Assembly: GCF_021442385.1 (NCBI RefSeq)
Contig: NZ_MUZA01000008.1
Span: forward strand, 1-64,000
Source: Micromonospora sp. MH99
GTDB lineage: Bacteria > Actinomycetota > Actinomycetes > Mycobacteriales > Micromonosporaceae
Length of the DNA stretch: 64,000 bases
Reading direction: 5' to 3'
Below are positions 32,438-41,536 of the stretch, in pieces (the stretch's first letter is position 1; each line of letters opens with the position of its first letter). Position numbers and translations under genes: made by a program. Below the pieces are notes generated by a model. The model worked only from the letters and a program-made list of their open reading frames with translations, was not told the origin of the DNA and did no database searches.

Positions 32438-33202
32438 TCAGGAGACCCGGTGCACCTTGTGCTGCGCCGCCTGCGCCCGTGGCCGGACCACCAGCCGGTC
32501 GATGTTGACGTGCTCGGGGCGGGTGGCGCACCAGGCGATGCAGTCGGCGACGTCCTCGGCGACCAGCGGCCCCGGCACCCCGGCGTAGACGGCGGCCGCC
32601 CGCTCGGCGTCGCCCTCGAAGCGGACCAGCCCGAACTCCTCGGTCTTCACCATTCCGGGGTCGATCTCGATGACCCGCAGCGGCCTGCCGCACAGCTCCA
32701 GGCGGAGCGTGCCGGCGATGGCGGTCTGCGCGTGCTTCGCCGCGGTGTAGCCGCCGCCGCCCTCGTACACGGTCAGGCCGGCGGTGGAGGAGACCACCAC
32801 GATGGTGCCGGAACCGGACGCCTCCAGCGCCGGCAGCAGCGCCTGGGTGACCCGCAGGGTGCCGAGCACGTTCACGTCGTACATCCACTGCCAGTCGGCG
32901 ACCGAGCCGGACTCCACCGGGTCCAGCCCGCGCGCTCCGCCTGCGTTGTTCACCAGGAGAGTGACCGGCCCGGGCGCCCCGGCGGCGGCCTCGGCCAACC
33001 CGGCCACCGACTCGTCCGAGGTGACGTCGCAGGTCACCGCGGTGGCCTGCCCGCCGGCGGCGGTGATGTCGGCGACCAGGCCGGCGAGCCGTTCGGCGCG
33101 GCGGGCGGCGGCGAGCACGTGGAAACCCTCGGCGGCGAGCCGGCGGGCGGTGGCTGCTCCGATCCCGCTGGACGCTCCGGTGACGATGGCGACAGAGGTC
33201 AT
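32438..33202 (-). CDS. Classical short-chain dehydrogenase
   Basis: The 254-residue enzyme has TGASSGIGAATARRLA near the N-terminus, AARRAERL suited to NADP(H), LLVNNAGGARG, a Ser in VVSSTAGL, and YTAAKHAQ as the catalytic YxxxK. The length and motifs are those of classical SDRs. In mycobacteria a similar SDR (Rv0484c) lies between murB and mshA, as here. The substrate is unknown. Confidence 0.85.
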   Translation of the reverse strand: MTSVAIVTGASSGIGAATARRLAAEGFHVLAAARRAERLAGLVADITAAGGQATAVTCDVTSDESVAGLAEAAAGAPGPVTLLVNNAGGARGLDPVESGSVADWQWMYDVNVLGTLRVTQALLPALEASGSGTIVVVSSTAGLTVYEGGGGYTAAKHAQTAIAGTLRLELCGRPLRVIEIDPGMVKTEEFGLVRFEGDAERAAAVYAGVPGPLVAEDVADCIAWCATRPEHVNIDRLVVRPRAQAAQHKVHRVS

Positions 33203-33407
33203 CTCGTCATTGTCGCCCCGGTCGTCCGAAGCCCTGCGGTCGGGCGGGGCTCCGTCGCGCGGGCCGCCGGTTGATGAGGTCCGTCACCCCGGCCGGCCGC
33301 GCCGACGCATTTCCGTAGCCCGATGGGGAAGATGACATCCGGCGTACAGGTTGACCGAGAAGCGCCGGTCGTGCGAGACGGCATTAACCGTGACTGAAGG
33401 AGCGGAC

Positions 33408-34772
33408 GTGGCGGAACTGCACACCGGTGTCGGTCGTCAGCGAGGTGCCCGACCGTGGCCCCGGCCCCGCCGCATCGCCACCCTGTCCGTGCACACCTCT
33501 CCGCTGCACCAGCCCGGCACGGGCGACGCCGGCGGGATGAACGTCTACATCCTGGAGGTCGCCCGGCGGCTCGCCGAGGCCGACGTCGAGGTGGAGATCT
33601 TCACCCGGGCCACCTCGGGTGATCTTCCCCCGGTGGTCGAGATGGCCCCCGGCGTGCAGGTCCGGCACATCACCTCCGGTCCGCTGGAAGGGCTGACCAA
33701 GGAGGAGCTGCCCGGCCAGCTCTGCGCCTTCACCGCCGGGGTGCTGCGCGCCGAGGCGTCCCGCCCACCCGGTCACTACGACCTGATCCACTCCCACTAC
33801 TGGTTGTCGGGGCAGGTCGGTTGGCTGGCCAAGGAGCGCTGGGGAGTGCCGCTGGTGCACACCGCGCACACCCTGGCGAAGGTCAAGAACGCCCAGCTCG
33901 CCGCCGACGACCGACCGGAACCGAAGGCTCGGGTGATCGGCGAGGAGCAGGTCGTCGCCGAGGCCGACCGGCTGGTCGCCAACACCAGGGTGGAGGCCCG
34001 CGACCTCGTCGAGCGGTACGACGCCGCCCCCGACCAGGTTTCCGTCGTACAGCCGGGCGTCGACCTGGCCCGGTTCCGGCCCGCGTCGGGCGACCGGTTC
34101 GTGGCCGCCCGCGCCGCCCGCCGCCGGCTGGGTCTGCCGGTCGACGGGTACGTGGTGGCCTTCGTCGGTCGGATCCAACCACTCAAGGCGCCGGACGTGC
34201 TCATCCGCGCGATCGCCGCCCTGCGCCAGCGTGATCCGGTCCTGGCCGACGAGGTGACAGTGGTGATCTGCGGCGGGCCCAGCGGCAGTGGGCTGGACCG
34301 GCCGACCGCCCTGATCGAGCTGGCCGCGACGCTCGGAGTCGCCGACCGGGTCCGTTTCCTGCCGCCGCGCACCGGCGACGACCTGCCGGCCCTGTACCGG
34401 GCCGCCGATCTGGTCGCGGTGCCGTCGCACAACGAATCCTTCGGGCTCGTCGCCCTGGAGGCGCAGGCCTGCGGTACGCCGGTGCTGGCCGCCGCCGTCG
34501 GCGGGTTGGTCACGGCCGTGCGCGACCACGCCAGTGGGGTGCTCATCGACGGGCACGACCCGGTGGACTGGGCCCGCGCCCTGGGCCGCCTCCTGCCGGA
34601 CCGTGCCCTGCGGGCCAGGTTGTCCCGCGGCGCCGCGCAGCACGCCCGGCACTTCTCCTGGGACCGCACGGTCTCGGGCCTGCTCGACGTCTACGGCGAG
34701 GCGATCGCCGCCCGCCGGGCCCGCCTCGCCGCCGACCTGGCCGCGGATCCCGCCCTCTCCTGCTCCTGGTGA
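33408..34772 (+). CDS. mshA: D-inositol-3-phosphate glycosyltransferase (MshA)
   Basis: MshA transfers GlcNAc from UDP-GlcNAc to 1L-myo-inositol-1-phosphate, the first step of mycothiol synthesis. The 454-residue GT-B protein shows [20 protein letters not shown] with the inositol-phosphate site, [40 protein letters not shown], and the donor-site motif [18 protein letters not shown]. These are diagnostic for MshA. AAGGAG five bases before GTG 33408 sets the start. A further in-frame GTG at 33390 is less well placed. Downstream is a ybjN-like gene, as in mycobacteria. Confidence 0.94.
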   Translation: MAELHTGVGRQRGARPWPRPRRIATLSVHTSPLHQPGTGDAGGMNVYILEVARRLAEADVEVEIFTRATSGDLPPVVEMAPGVQVRHITSGPLEGLTKEELPGQLCAFTAGVLRAEASRPPGHYDLIHSHYWLSGQVGWLAKERWGVPLVHTAHTLAKVKNAQLAADDRPEPKARVIGEEQVVAEADRLVANTRVEARDLVERYDAAPDQVSVVQPGVDLARFRPASGDRFVAARAARRRLGLPVDGYVVAFVGRIQPLKAPDVLIRAIAALRQRDPVLADEVTVVICGGPSGSGLDRPTALIELAATLGVADRVRFLPPRTGDDLPALYRAADLVAVPSHNESFGLVALEAQACGTPVLAAAVGGLVTAVRDHASGVLIDGHDPVDWARALGRLLPDRALRARLSRGAAQHARHFSWDRTVSGLLDVYGEAIAARRARLAADLAADPALSCSW

Positions 34773-34864
34773 CCAGGGGTCCGGCCGCCCGGCCGGTGGT
34801 GACCGCACGCCGGTCGGGGTGTCCGCCGGCTCGTCGTCATCCGGCACGTGGGCCGGGGCGGTCG

Positions 34865-34870
34865 TAGAGT
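34865..34870 (+). promoter_or_regulatory. -10 element (TAGAGT) of the ybjN-like gene
   Basis: TAGAGT ends seven bases before GTG 34878. Confidence 0.45.
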
Positions 34871-34877
34871 GGGTCCG

Positions 34878-35399
34878 GTGAGCCCGAAGAGCGATCTTGC
34901 GACTCTGATCGAGTCGGTCTGTGCCGAACGTGACCTGGCCTGGGAGTCGACCGGGCCCGGCGCGTACGCGGTCACCCTGCCGGGCACCCACAAGCTCAAG
35001 ACGATCTGCAACCTGATCGTCGGTGAGCACGCCCTGCGGATCGAGGCGTTCGTCATGCGCCAGCCCGACGAGCGGCGCGAGGAGCTGTGGGCCTGGCTGT
35101 TGCAGCGCAACGCCCGGATGTACGGGGTCTCCTTCTCCACCGACGCGGTCGGCGACGTGTACCTGACCGGGCGGGTCAACCCGGCCGGCGTGGACGCCGA
35201 CGAGCTGGACCGGTTGCTCGGTTCGGTGCTCACCTACTCCGACGAGTCCTTCGACACGATGCTGGAGATCGGCTTCGGCAGCTCGATCCGGCGCGAGTAC
35301 GAGTGGCGGGTCAAGCGCGGTGAGTCGACCGCGAACCTGGCCGCCTTCGCCCACCTCTTCGAGCCGTCCGGCGCGGGTCCCGACACCGACCCCGCCTGA
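34878..35399 (+). CDS. YbjN-domain protein (Rv0487-like)
   Basis: The 173-residue protein has the YbjN fold signature also seen in type III secretion chaperone-like proteins: LKTICNLIVGEHALRIEAFV, then EELWAWLLQRNARMYGVSFS, and DVYLTGRVNP followed by an acidic helix. It probably acts as a cytoplasmic protein-binding factor. No substrate is known. It follows mshA by 105 bases and matches the mshA-Rv0487 order. GTG 34878 is supported by the preceding TAGAGT. Confidence 0.8.
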   Translation: MSPKSDLATLIESVCAERDLAWESTGPGAYAVTLPGTHKLKTICNLIVGEHALRIEAFVMRQPDERREELWAWLLQRNARMYGVSFSTDAVGDVYLTGRVNPAGVDADELDRLLGSVLTYSDESFDTMLEIGFGSSIRREYEWRVKRGESTANLAAFAHLFEPSGAGPDTDPA

Positions 35400-35540
35400 C
35401 GGCCGACCCCGCGTCGCTCCATCCCGCTCCACGGAGGCCGACGGGCGCTGCGTCCCCCGGTGACCGGCTTGCGGCGGGGTCCGACCGCTTCGGATCGAGC
35501 CGGTTCGTCGCTGGAGGTTCGGACTGCTCCTGACGGGTAT

Positions 35541-35560
35541 GCCGCACCGCGCGGTGCGGC
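35541..35560 (+). promoter_or_regulatory. Perfect 20-bp palindrome upstream of the H1-like gene
   Basis: GCCGCACCGCGCGGTGCGGC is self-complementary with no loop. It lies 50 bases before ATG 35611. It could be an operator or an mRNA hairpin. No adjacent regulator explains it. Confidence 0.45.
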
Positions 35561-35610
35561 AGAGGGACCCCCGCGCGCCGATGACGGAGTGTCGAGGAGC
35601 GGAGCGTTTC

Positions 35611-36738
35611 ATGGCTCAGCGGAACAGCTCAGGTCGCGGCGGGACTGCGACCAGGACCAAACGGCAGGCCGGCAACCAGAGCCCGGCTACTCCCGGGGTC
35701 TCCGAGTCGGAGATCTCCCGGATGCGGGTGGACGACATCCGCGGGCAGTTGCGCAAACGCGGGGTCTCTGGGATCTCCGCGTTGCGCAAGCCTGACCTGG
35801 TGAAACAGTTGGTGCGCTCGATGCGTTCCGACGCCGGTGGGGCGGGACGACGCAGCACCGGACCGGCAGGTCGGGCCGCCGGCACCAGGGCGTCGGCCGG
35901 TCGGGCCGCCGCGACGAAGAAGTCGGCGTCGAGGGCGGCACCGAGTCGCGCGAAGGCGGCGCCCGCGAACAAGAGCGCTCCCGCGAAGCGGGCCGCGGCG
36001 AAGAAGACGAGCCCCGCGAAGAAGACGACAGCTGCGAAGCGGACCAGCGCCGCGAGCAGGTCGACCGCGGCGAAGCGGACGACCAGCGCACGGACGTCGA
36101 CGGCGGCCCGTAAGACGGCCGCGGCGAAGAAGACGACAGCGGCCAGGTCGACCGCCGCACGCAGGACGTCGACGACCGCGCGTACCGCGCCAGCGCGCAA
36201 GGCGCCCGCGAAGAAGGCGCCGTCGCGACCGGCCGCCAAGCGGGCCACTGCGAAGGCCGCGCCGGCGAAGCGGGCGGCGCCCGCCAAGCGGGCCACGGCG
36301 AAGCGGGCGACGCCGGCCAAGCGGGCCACGGCCAGCCGACCGTCGGCCGGTGGCACGACGGCCGGCGGGATCCGGACCGGACGGGGCAGCGGACGGTCGG
36401 TCCGCAGCTCGCAGGTGATCTCGTCGACGGCCGACCGGCCGGAGCGGCCGGGACGGAGCCTGATCACCGCGAATCACGAGGTGATCCGACGTTGGGCGAT
36501 GGAGCGCGGCGCGAAGCCGGCGACCATCGCGGGCACCGAGCGGGACGGTCGGGCCGGAGTGTTGACCTTCAACATCCCCGGATACCGGGAAAGTAGCCGG
36601 ATTCGCGAGATCACCTGGGATGACTGGTTCTACACGTTCGATCTGCGCCGGCTCAACCTGATCTATCAGGAGCAGATGCGTGACGGCCGGCAGAGCAACT
36701 TCTTCCGGACGGAGTCACCCGATCGTGAGGACGGCTGA
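35611..36738 (+). CDS. Histone-H1-like protein with Rho-N/SAP-like N-terminus and an unidentified C-terminal domain
   Basis: The 375-residue protein has three parts. Residues about 35-72 (MRVDDIRGQLRKRGVSGISA, then LRKPDLVKQLV) resemble SAP or Rho-N helix-extended-helix DNA/RNA-binding motifs. Residues about 75-265 are a low-complexity array of AAKR, PAKK, TAAKR and similar units, extremely basic, like histone H1 tails and mycobacterial HupB. Residues about 284-375 form a compact region: ANHEVIRRWAMERGAKPATI, GVLTFNIPGYRESSRIREITW, and a WDDWFYTFDLRRLNLIYQEQ segment. The start uses GGAG six bases before ATG 35611. A chromatin-associated role is inferred from composition. Confidence 0.78.
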   Translation: MAQRNSSGRGGTATRTKRQAGNQSPATPGVSESEISRMRVDDIRGQLRKRGVSGISALRKPDLVKQLVRSMRSDAGGAGRRSTGPAGRAAGTRASAGRAAATKKSASRAAPSRAKAAPANKSAPAKRAAAKKTSPAKKTTAAKRTSAASRSTAAKRTTSARTSTAARKTAAAKKTTAARSTAARRTSTTARTAPARKAPAKKAPSRPAAKRATAKAAPAKRAAPAKRATAKRATPAKRATASRPSAGGTTAGGIRTGRGSGRSVRSSQVISSTADRPERPGRSLITANHEVIRRWAMERGAKPATIAGTERDGRAGVLTFNIPGYRESSRIREITWDDWFYTFDLRRLNLIYQEQMRDGRQSNFFRTESPDREDG

Positions 36739-37058
36739 GGTGTTTGCGGGAATGCCCGACGGGTACGCGGCTGTTGCCAGAGACCGAGGCGCGAGCTGGG
36801 GATACTCGTCAGTTGTGACCGGCGAGACAGCCCATCTGGGTTGAATCCAGAATCCGGCCGAACTAGCTTTATTGCACCGCGCCACGCTTGGAAACGTTCG
36901 GGGGAGCGGCGGATCAATCAGATCCGCGCACCAGGCGAGGTGCGAGGGGACGGGTGGATCAACCGTTGGGGGACGGTGCCCACCTGTTTGGACCGGCGGC
37001 GCGAGCGGGCGATGCTTACGGGGGTGAGTGTTGCCCGCCGCCGCCGGCCCCACCGGCG
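36739..37058 (+). other. 320-bp gene-free region with structured segments (possible ncRNA)
   Basis: No convincing coding frame is seen. Two perfect stem-loops abut: GCGGATC-AATCA-GATCCGC (36909-36927) and GCACC-AGGCGA-GGTGC (36928-36943). GGATCAAYC recurs at 36911 and 36956. The region ends at a strong hairpin with a T-run. A short, structured transcript is possible, but no known RNA family is recognised. Confidence 0.35.
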
Positions 37059-37094
37059 AGCGCCCACCGTGACCTTCGGGTCATGGTGGGCGCT
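37059..37094. terminator. Hairpin terminator between the H1-like region and the MFS gene
   Basis: AGCGCCCACCGTGACC (37059-37074) pairs with GGTCATGGTGGGCGCT (37079-37094) with one mismatch, around a TTCG tetraloop. TTTG follows on the plus strand. Confidence 0.7.
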
Positions 37095-37109
37095 TTGCCG
37101 TCGGATGGG

Positions 37110-38399
37110 TCAGCCGGTCTGGACGCGGTCCCCGCGCGGCGCCGGCTCCCGGTCGGCGGCCCGGCGCAACGCGTCGACGTGCCGGTCGCGGGGCGGCCCG
37201 GCCAGCAGGTGCCCGAGCGCGGCCAGCAGGCCCAGCCCGCCCACGATCAGCCAGTGCCGGTCGCCGAGGTGCTGCAGGCTCACCCCGCCCAGTGTGGGTG
37301 CGACGAACGCCGCGGCCGGGAACGTCAGGTAGAAGACCGACTGGTACCGCGCGCGCAGCTGGGGCGGTGCCAGGTCCGCGTTGATCTGCGCGTTGGGCGG
37401 CGCGGCGAGCATCGAACCGACCGTCCAGACCACCGCCGCGCCGAGGTAGACGCCCAGGCCGTCGGCGACGGTGAGCACGCCGAAGCCGACCGCCAGCAGG
37501 GCCGTGGAGACGGCCAGTACGACGTCCTTGCGGTGCCTGTCGATCAGTCGGGGCACGAACAGTTGCCCCAGCACGATCAGCGCGCCCCCGAGTGCCACCA
37601 CCACCCCGTACGCGGACGGTCCCAGACCGTCGGCGCGCATCGCCAGCGGCATGATCGTCGAGGTCTGCAGGGTGAGGACGGCCAGCACGAAGGTGAGCCC
37701 GACGAAGATCAGGAAGTTCCGGTCGGTGAGCGCGGTGTGCAGCCCCTGTCGACGGGAGCGGCCGACCCCCTGCTGGTCAGCGGGCGGGAGGGGCGCGGCC
37801 GGGCCGGCCCGGCGCAGGGTCTCCGGCACCTTCCAGGCGATGACGGCCGCAGCGGTCAGCGTGGCGGCGGCGTCGACCAGGAACAGCGCGGTGAAGCTCG
37901 CCTCGGCAAGCACCCCGGCGAGCAGCGACGCGACGGCCATGCCCAGGTTGAACGCCCAGAACTGGAGGTTGAACGCGCGTGAGCGGCGTTGCGCGGGCAC
38001 CACGTCGACGATCGCCGCCACGAAGGCGGGGCTGGGCATCGAGTGCACCACGCCGACCAGCGCGGAGAGCGCCGCGATCAGCAGCAGGGGCCGGCTGAAG
38101 GCCAGTGCCACCATCAGGGCGGCGGTGGCCAGGTGGGCGGCGAGCAGGGTGGCCCGGCGACCCCACCGGTCAGCCAGTACCCCGCCGAGCAGCGCGCCGG
38201 CCGCCCCGCCGGCCCCGTACGCCCCGACCACGGTGCCGGCCACCGATTCGCTGGCTCCCCGGGCGTCGGTGAGGTAGAGCGACAGGAAGAGCATGGCGAA
38301 CGCGCCGGCGCGGTTGATCAGCAATCCCGCCCAGAGGTACCAGAAGGTGGCGGGTAGGCCGCCCGCGGTGTCGTGCCACCAGCGCCGCAGGGCGTGCAT
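37110..38399 (-). CDS. MFS transporter (first of a tandem pair)
   Basis: The 429-residue protein has twelve predicted TMs and the MFS loop-2/3 motif GGVLADRWGRRATLLAAHLA near residue 77. The N-terminus GGLPATFWYLWAGLLINRAG is almost shared with the neighbouring gene at 38549, as is VPRLIDRHRKDVVLA after TM8. It is probably a drug or metabolite exporter of the DHA1-like group. GGAGGTCG lies before ATG 38399. The substrate is unknown. Confidence 0.83.
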   Translation of the reverse strand: MHALRRWWHDTAGGLPATFWYLWAGLLINRAGAFAMLFLSLYLTDARGASESVAGTVVGAYGAGGAAGALLGGVLADRWGRRATLLAAHLATAALMVALAFSRPLLLIAALSALVGVVHSMPSPAFVAAIVDVVPAQRRSRAFNLQFWAFNLGMAVASLLAGVLAEASFTALFLVDAAATLTAAAVIAWKVPETLRRAGPAAPLPPADQQGVGRSRRQGLHTALTDRNFLIFVGLTFVLAVLTLQTSTIMPLAMRADGLGPSAYGVVVALGGALIVLGQLFVPRLIDRHRKDVVLAVSTALLAVGFGVLTVADGLGVYLGAAVVWTVGSMLAAPPNAQINADLAPPQLRARYQSVFYLTFPAAAFVAPTLGGVSLQHLGDRHWLIVGGLGLLAALGHLLAGPPRDRHVDALRRAADREPAPRGDRVQTG

Positions 38400-38514
38400 C
38401 CGACCTCCCGACAGTTCAGTTTCTTAACCGTTTCTCCTGGACGGTAGGAAGTCGGGCCGGGTTGCGCCAGTCGGTTTCCTGATCATGAGCCGTTCGTTTC
38501 AGCGGTCACACCGG

Positions 38515-38566
38515 GCTGAGGCTGTCGCCTCAGCGTTCGCGCAGGGGCTCAGGCTGTCGCCTCGGC
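38515..38566. repeat. Two imperfect copies of a GGCTGTCGCCTC palindromic unit
   Basis: GCTGAGGC-TGTC-GCCTCAGC (38515-38534) is a perfect hairpin. A near copy GCTCAGGCTGTCGCCTCGGC (38547-38566) overlaps the stop of the downstream-reading MFS gene. The first copy may act as its terminator. Confidence 0.5.
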
Positions 38567-39832
38567 GGGCTGCGCCGTTGCGGCGCGGGTGCCGACCGGC
38601 GTGGACGCTTCGGCGGCGTGGCGTAGCGCGACGGCACGCCGCTCCCGGGCGGGACCGGACGCGAGGTGGGCCACCGCCGTCAGCACGCCGATCACGGCGC
38701 AGCCGAACCAGAGCGCGGCGTTGCCGACGTGCTCGCGCACCAGGCCGCCGAGGATCGGCGCGCTCGCCCCGGCGATCTGCCAGGAGAGCCCGAACACGCC
38801 CTGGTAGCGACCGCGCAGTTCGGCCGGGGAGAGCTCGGCGATCAGCGTGGAGTTGGAGGGCGAGTTCAACATCTCGCCGACCGTCCAGATCAGCACCGTC
38901 AGTCCGTAGAACCAGGCGCTGCTGGCGAACGCGGTCAGTCCGAACCCGACACCCATCACCACGGCGGCGAGGGCGAGCACCTGCGAACGGTTCCGACCCC
39001 GGATCAGTCGGGGCACGAAGAGTTGGCCGACGACGATGAGCAGGCCGTTGAGCGCGATCACCGAGCCGTAGGTGGCCGGGCTCAGGCCGGAGTCCCCCAT
39101 GGCGATCGGCAGCATCGAGATGTGCTGGAGGAAGACCATCGCGGCGAACAGGTTCAGAGCCACGAAGCCGAGGTAGACCCGGTCGCTGAGGATGGTGCGC
39201 AGCGCGCCGCGCGGGGCCGTGGTCGCCGCGACGGTGAATCCGCCGTGGCGCGTCTCCGGCACCCGGACGAAGATGATCAGCGCAGTGATCAGCATCGTGC
39301 CCGCGTCGACCACGAACAGCAGCAGGTAGTCGGCCTGCGCGGCGAGACCGGCGAGGATGGCGGCGCAGGCGAAGCCCAGGTTGATGGCCCAGTAGTTGAG
39401 CGAGAAGGCGCGCAGGCGGTCCTTGGCCGGCACCACGTCGATCATCATGGCGCCGAACGCCGGCCGGGCCGCCTCGGCGAACATGCCCAGCAGCAGCGCA
39501 CCCAGCGCCACCGCCCAGAGGTCACGGGCCAGCCCGAGGGCGAGCATCATGGCCGCCGCGCCGACATGCGCGGTGAGCAGCGTCGGTCGGCGACCCCACC
39601 GGTCGGCCAGGGTGCCGCCGGCGGTGGTGCCGACCGCGCCGCCGACACCCCACAGGCCGAGCACCAGGCCGGCCTGGGAGGGGGAGAAGCCGCGTTCCTG
39701 GGTCAGGTAGATGGCGAGGAAGACGAGGACGAACGAGCCGAGCCGGTTGATCAGGGTGCCCGACCACAGGTACCAGAAGGTGGCCGGCAGGCCGCCGGTG
39801 GTGTCCCGGAACCAGCTCCGCATCGTCCGCAC
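38549..39832 (-). CDS. MFS transporter (second of a tandem pair)
   Basis: The 427-residue protein has twelve TMs and the MFS motif GGTLADRWGRRPTLLTAHVG. It is clearly paralogous to the protein at 37110-38399: both begin with TGGLPATFWYLWSG/AG-type sequences and share GQLFVPRLI after TM8, so the pair arose by tandem duplication. It could start at GTG 39832 or ATG 39823. The promoter lies in the 153-base gap before gpm. The substrates are unknown and may differ between the copies. Confidence 0.83.
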   Translation of the reverse strand: MRTMRSWFRDTTGGLPATFWYLWSGTLINRLGSFVLVFLAIYLTQERGFSPSQAGLVLGLWGVGGAVGTTAGGTLADRWGRRPTLLTAHVGAAAMMLALGLARDLWAVALGALLLGMFAEAARPAFGAMMIDVVPAKDRLRAFSLNYWAINLGFACAAILAGLAAQADYLLLFVVDAGTMLITALIIFVRVPETRHGGFTVAATTAPRGALRTILSDRVYLGFVALNLFAAMVFLQHISMLPIAMGDSGLSPATYGSVIALNGLLIVVGQLFVPRLIRGRNRSQVLALAAVVMGVGFGLTAFASSAWFYGLTVLIWTVGEMLNSPSNSTLIAELSPAELRGRYQGVFGLSWQIAGASAPILGGLVREHVGNAALWFGCAVIGVLTAVAHLASGPARERRAVALRHAAEASTPVGTRAATAQPAEATA

Positions 39833-39985
39833 GTGGTGCCCCCGCTTGCAAGTAATGACCGATGTGACTACAGCGCCTTACAACCCTAGTGGCGGCCGGA
39901 TTCGCAGGTCATCCGCTTTTTCACGTGGTGGTCGTCACGACGGGTGCCCGCGTGTCCGGTACGGGGTTGAGGCAGGATGATCGGC

Positions 39986-40753
39986 ATGACTGCGAGCGAG
40001 GGGCCCACCGTCGGGACGCTGGTCCTGCTGCGGCACGGCGAAAGTGACTGGAACGCCAAGAACCTCTTCACCGGCTGGGTGGACGTCGACCTGACCGAGA
40101 AGGGCGAGGGCGAGGCGCGGCGCGGCGGCGAGCTGCTGCGCGAGCACAGCCTGCTGCCGGACGTCGTGCACACCAGCGTGATGCGCCGGGCGATCCGCAC
40201 CGCCGAGTTGGCGCTGAACGCCGCCGACCGGCACTGGATCGCGGTGCGCCGGTCGTGGCGGCTCAACGAGCGGCACTACGGCGCCCTACAGGGCAAGAAC
40301 AAGAAGCAGACCCTTGACGAGTACGGCGAGGAGCAGTTCATGCTCTGGCGCCGCTCGTACGACACGCCGCCGCCGCCGATCGCGGACGACGACGAGTGGT
40401 CGCAGGTGGGCGACCCGCGCTACGCGCTGCTGCCGACCGAGCTGATGCCGCGTACCGAGTGCCTCAAGGACGTCGTCGAGCGGATGCTGCCCTACTGGTA
40501 CGACTCGATCGTGCCGGACATCCTGGCCGGCCGGACGGTGCTGGTGGCGGCGCACGGCAACTCGCTGCGCGCCCTGGTCAAGCACCTCGACCAGATCTCC
40601 GACGAGGCGATCGCCAAGCTGAACATCCCGACCGGCATCCCGCTGCGCTACGACCTCGACCCGCAACTGCGCCCGCTCACCCTGGGCGGCACCTACCTCG
40701 ACCCGACGGCAGCGAAGGAAGCCGCCGCCGCGGTCGCCAACCAGGGCCGCTGA
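39986..40753 (+). CDS. gpmA: 2,3-bisphosphoglycerate-dependent phosphoglycerate mutase
   Basis: The 255-residue glycolytic enzyme interconverts 3- and 2-phosphoglycerate. [12 protein letters not shown] holds the phosphohistidine (near residue 17), [15 protein letters not shown] and [19 protein letters not shown] supply the active-site Arg and Glu, and [17 protein letters not shown] holds the second His. The length and [15 protein letters not shown] blocks are typical of dPGM. ATG 39986 has AGGA at suitable distance. ATG 39977 is an alternative. It ends at a perfect terminator. Its location close to phoU/senX3/regX3 is conserved in actinobacteria. Confidence 0.93.
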   Translation: MTASEGPTVGTLVLLRHGESDWNAKNLFTGWVDVDLTEKGEGEARRGGELLREHSLLPDVVHTSVMRRAIRTAELALNAADRHWIAVRRSWRLNERHYGALQGKNKKQTLDEYGEEQFMLWRRSYDTPPPPIADDDEWSQVGDPRYALLPTELMPRTECLKDVVERMLPYWYDSIVPDILAGRTVLVAAHGNSLRALVKHLDQISDEAIAKLNIPTGIPLRYDLDPQLRPLTLGGTYLDPTAAKEAAAAVANQGR

Positions 40754-40760
40754 GCACAGG

Positions 40761-40795
40761 AAAAGGGGCCCCCGCGCGGTGCGGGGGCCCCTTTT
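40761..40795. terminator. Strong symmetric terminator between gpm and phoU
   Basis: AAAAGGGGCCCCCGC and GCGGGGGCCCCTTTT form a perfect 15-base stem with a GCGGT loop. A/T-runs at both ends make it a bidirectional intrinsic terminator for the convergent genes. Confidence 0.85.
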
Positions 40796-40803
40796 CGTGT
40801 ACG

Positions 40804-41457
40804 TCAGCTGGCGGCCGGGCTGTTCTCCCCCGTGATCAGGTAGATCACGTGCTCGCCGGCGTTCACCGCGTGGTCGGCGAAACGCTCGTAGAAGCGGCCC
40901 AGCAGGGTGGCGTCGATGGCGGTCTCCACCCCGTACGGCCAGTCGTCGCCGAGCAGCACCGAGAACAGGCTCTTGTGCAGCTCGTCCATGGCGTCGTCGT
41001 CCCGGTCCAACTCGCCGGCCAGGTCGACGTCGGGCTTGGCCAGCACCGAACCGATCTTCACCGCCATCCGGTCGGCGATGTCGGCCATCTCGGTGAAGAT
41101 CGACCGCAGCTCGGCAGGTACGGCGGGCGAGGGGTGCCGCCGCAGCGCCGTCTTCGCCACGTGGTCGGCCAGGTCGCCCATCCGCTCCAGGTCGGCCGCC
41201 ACGTGCAGCGCGGTGATCATGGCACGCAGGTCGGAGGCGACCGGCGCCTGCCGGGCGAGCAGGTCACACACCCGCTCCTCGACGTGCCGGTAGAGGTCGT
41301 CGATCTCGGCGTCCCGCTCGATGACCGTCTCGGCGGCCTGCCGGTCGGCGGTGAGCAGGGCCCGGGTGGCCTGGCGCATGGCAGCGCGGACGCCCTCCGC
41401 CATGTCCACCAGCAGTTGGCTGACGATCTGGAGGTCGGCCCGGAACTCGTCGCGCAT
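40804..41457 (-). CDS. phoU: Phosphate signalling protein PhoU
   Basis: The 217-residue protein is a two-repeat three-helix bundle. The repeats carry EVIERDAEIDDLYRHVEE-like and DDDAMDELHKSLF segments, where the acidic EDxxD sites bind metal, and AADLERMGDLADHVAKTA/RFYERFADHAVNAGEHV. PhoU represses PhoR-type kinases when phosphate is ample. GTG 41463, ATG 41460 and ATG 41457 are all in frame. The last fits the AGGA spacing and the usual MRDEF N-terminus. It is divergent from senX3, with PHO-box-like repeats between them. Confidence 0.92.
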   Translation of the reverse strand: MRDEFRADLQIVSQLLVDMAEGVRAAMRQATRALLTADRQAAETVIERDAEIDDLYRHVEERVCDLLARQAPVASDLRAMITALHVAADLERMGDLADHVAKTALRRHPSPAVPAELRSIFTEMADIADRMAVKIGSVLAKPDVDLAGELDRDDDAMDELHKSLFSVLLGDDWPYGVETAIDATLLGRFYERFADHAVNAGEHVIYLITGENSPAAS

Positions 41458-41536
41458 CATCACGTCCTGTGGTCGGTCGCCGCCGGCGGGTGCCGGCGCA
41501 GGGGTTGAGCAGGTGCGACGCCAACGGTAGGGCGGC

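Noticed and set aside
33384..35612. A 742-codon minus-strand open frame across mshA and ybjN
   Set aside because: It is antisense to two well-supported genes and has no recognisable domain.
35830..36400. DNA tandem repeats in the H1-like gene as a separate repeat element
   Set aside because: The repetition follows Lys/Ala/Pro codons in frame and is irregular at the DNA level, so it reflects the protein tail.
36839..36852. tRNA T-loop, suggested by GGTTGAATCC
   Set aside because: No acceptor, D or anticodon arms can be formed around it.
36780..36950. c-di-AMP (ydaO) riboswitch, suggested by GGGTTGAATCC and nearby stem-loops
   Set aside because: The other conserved blocks are missing, and no plus-strand gene follows that it could control.
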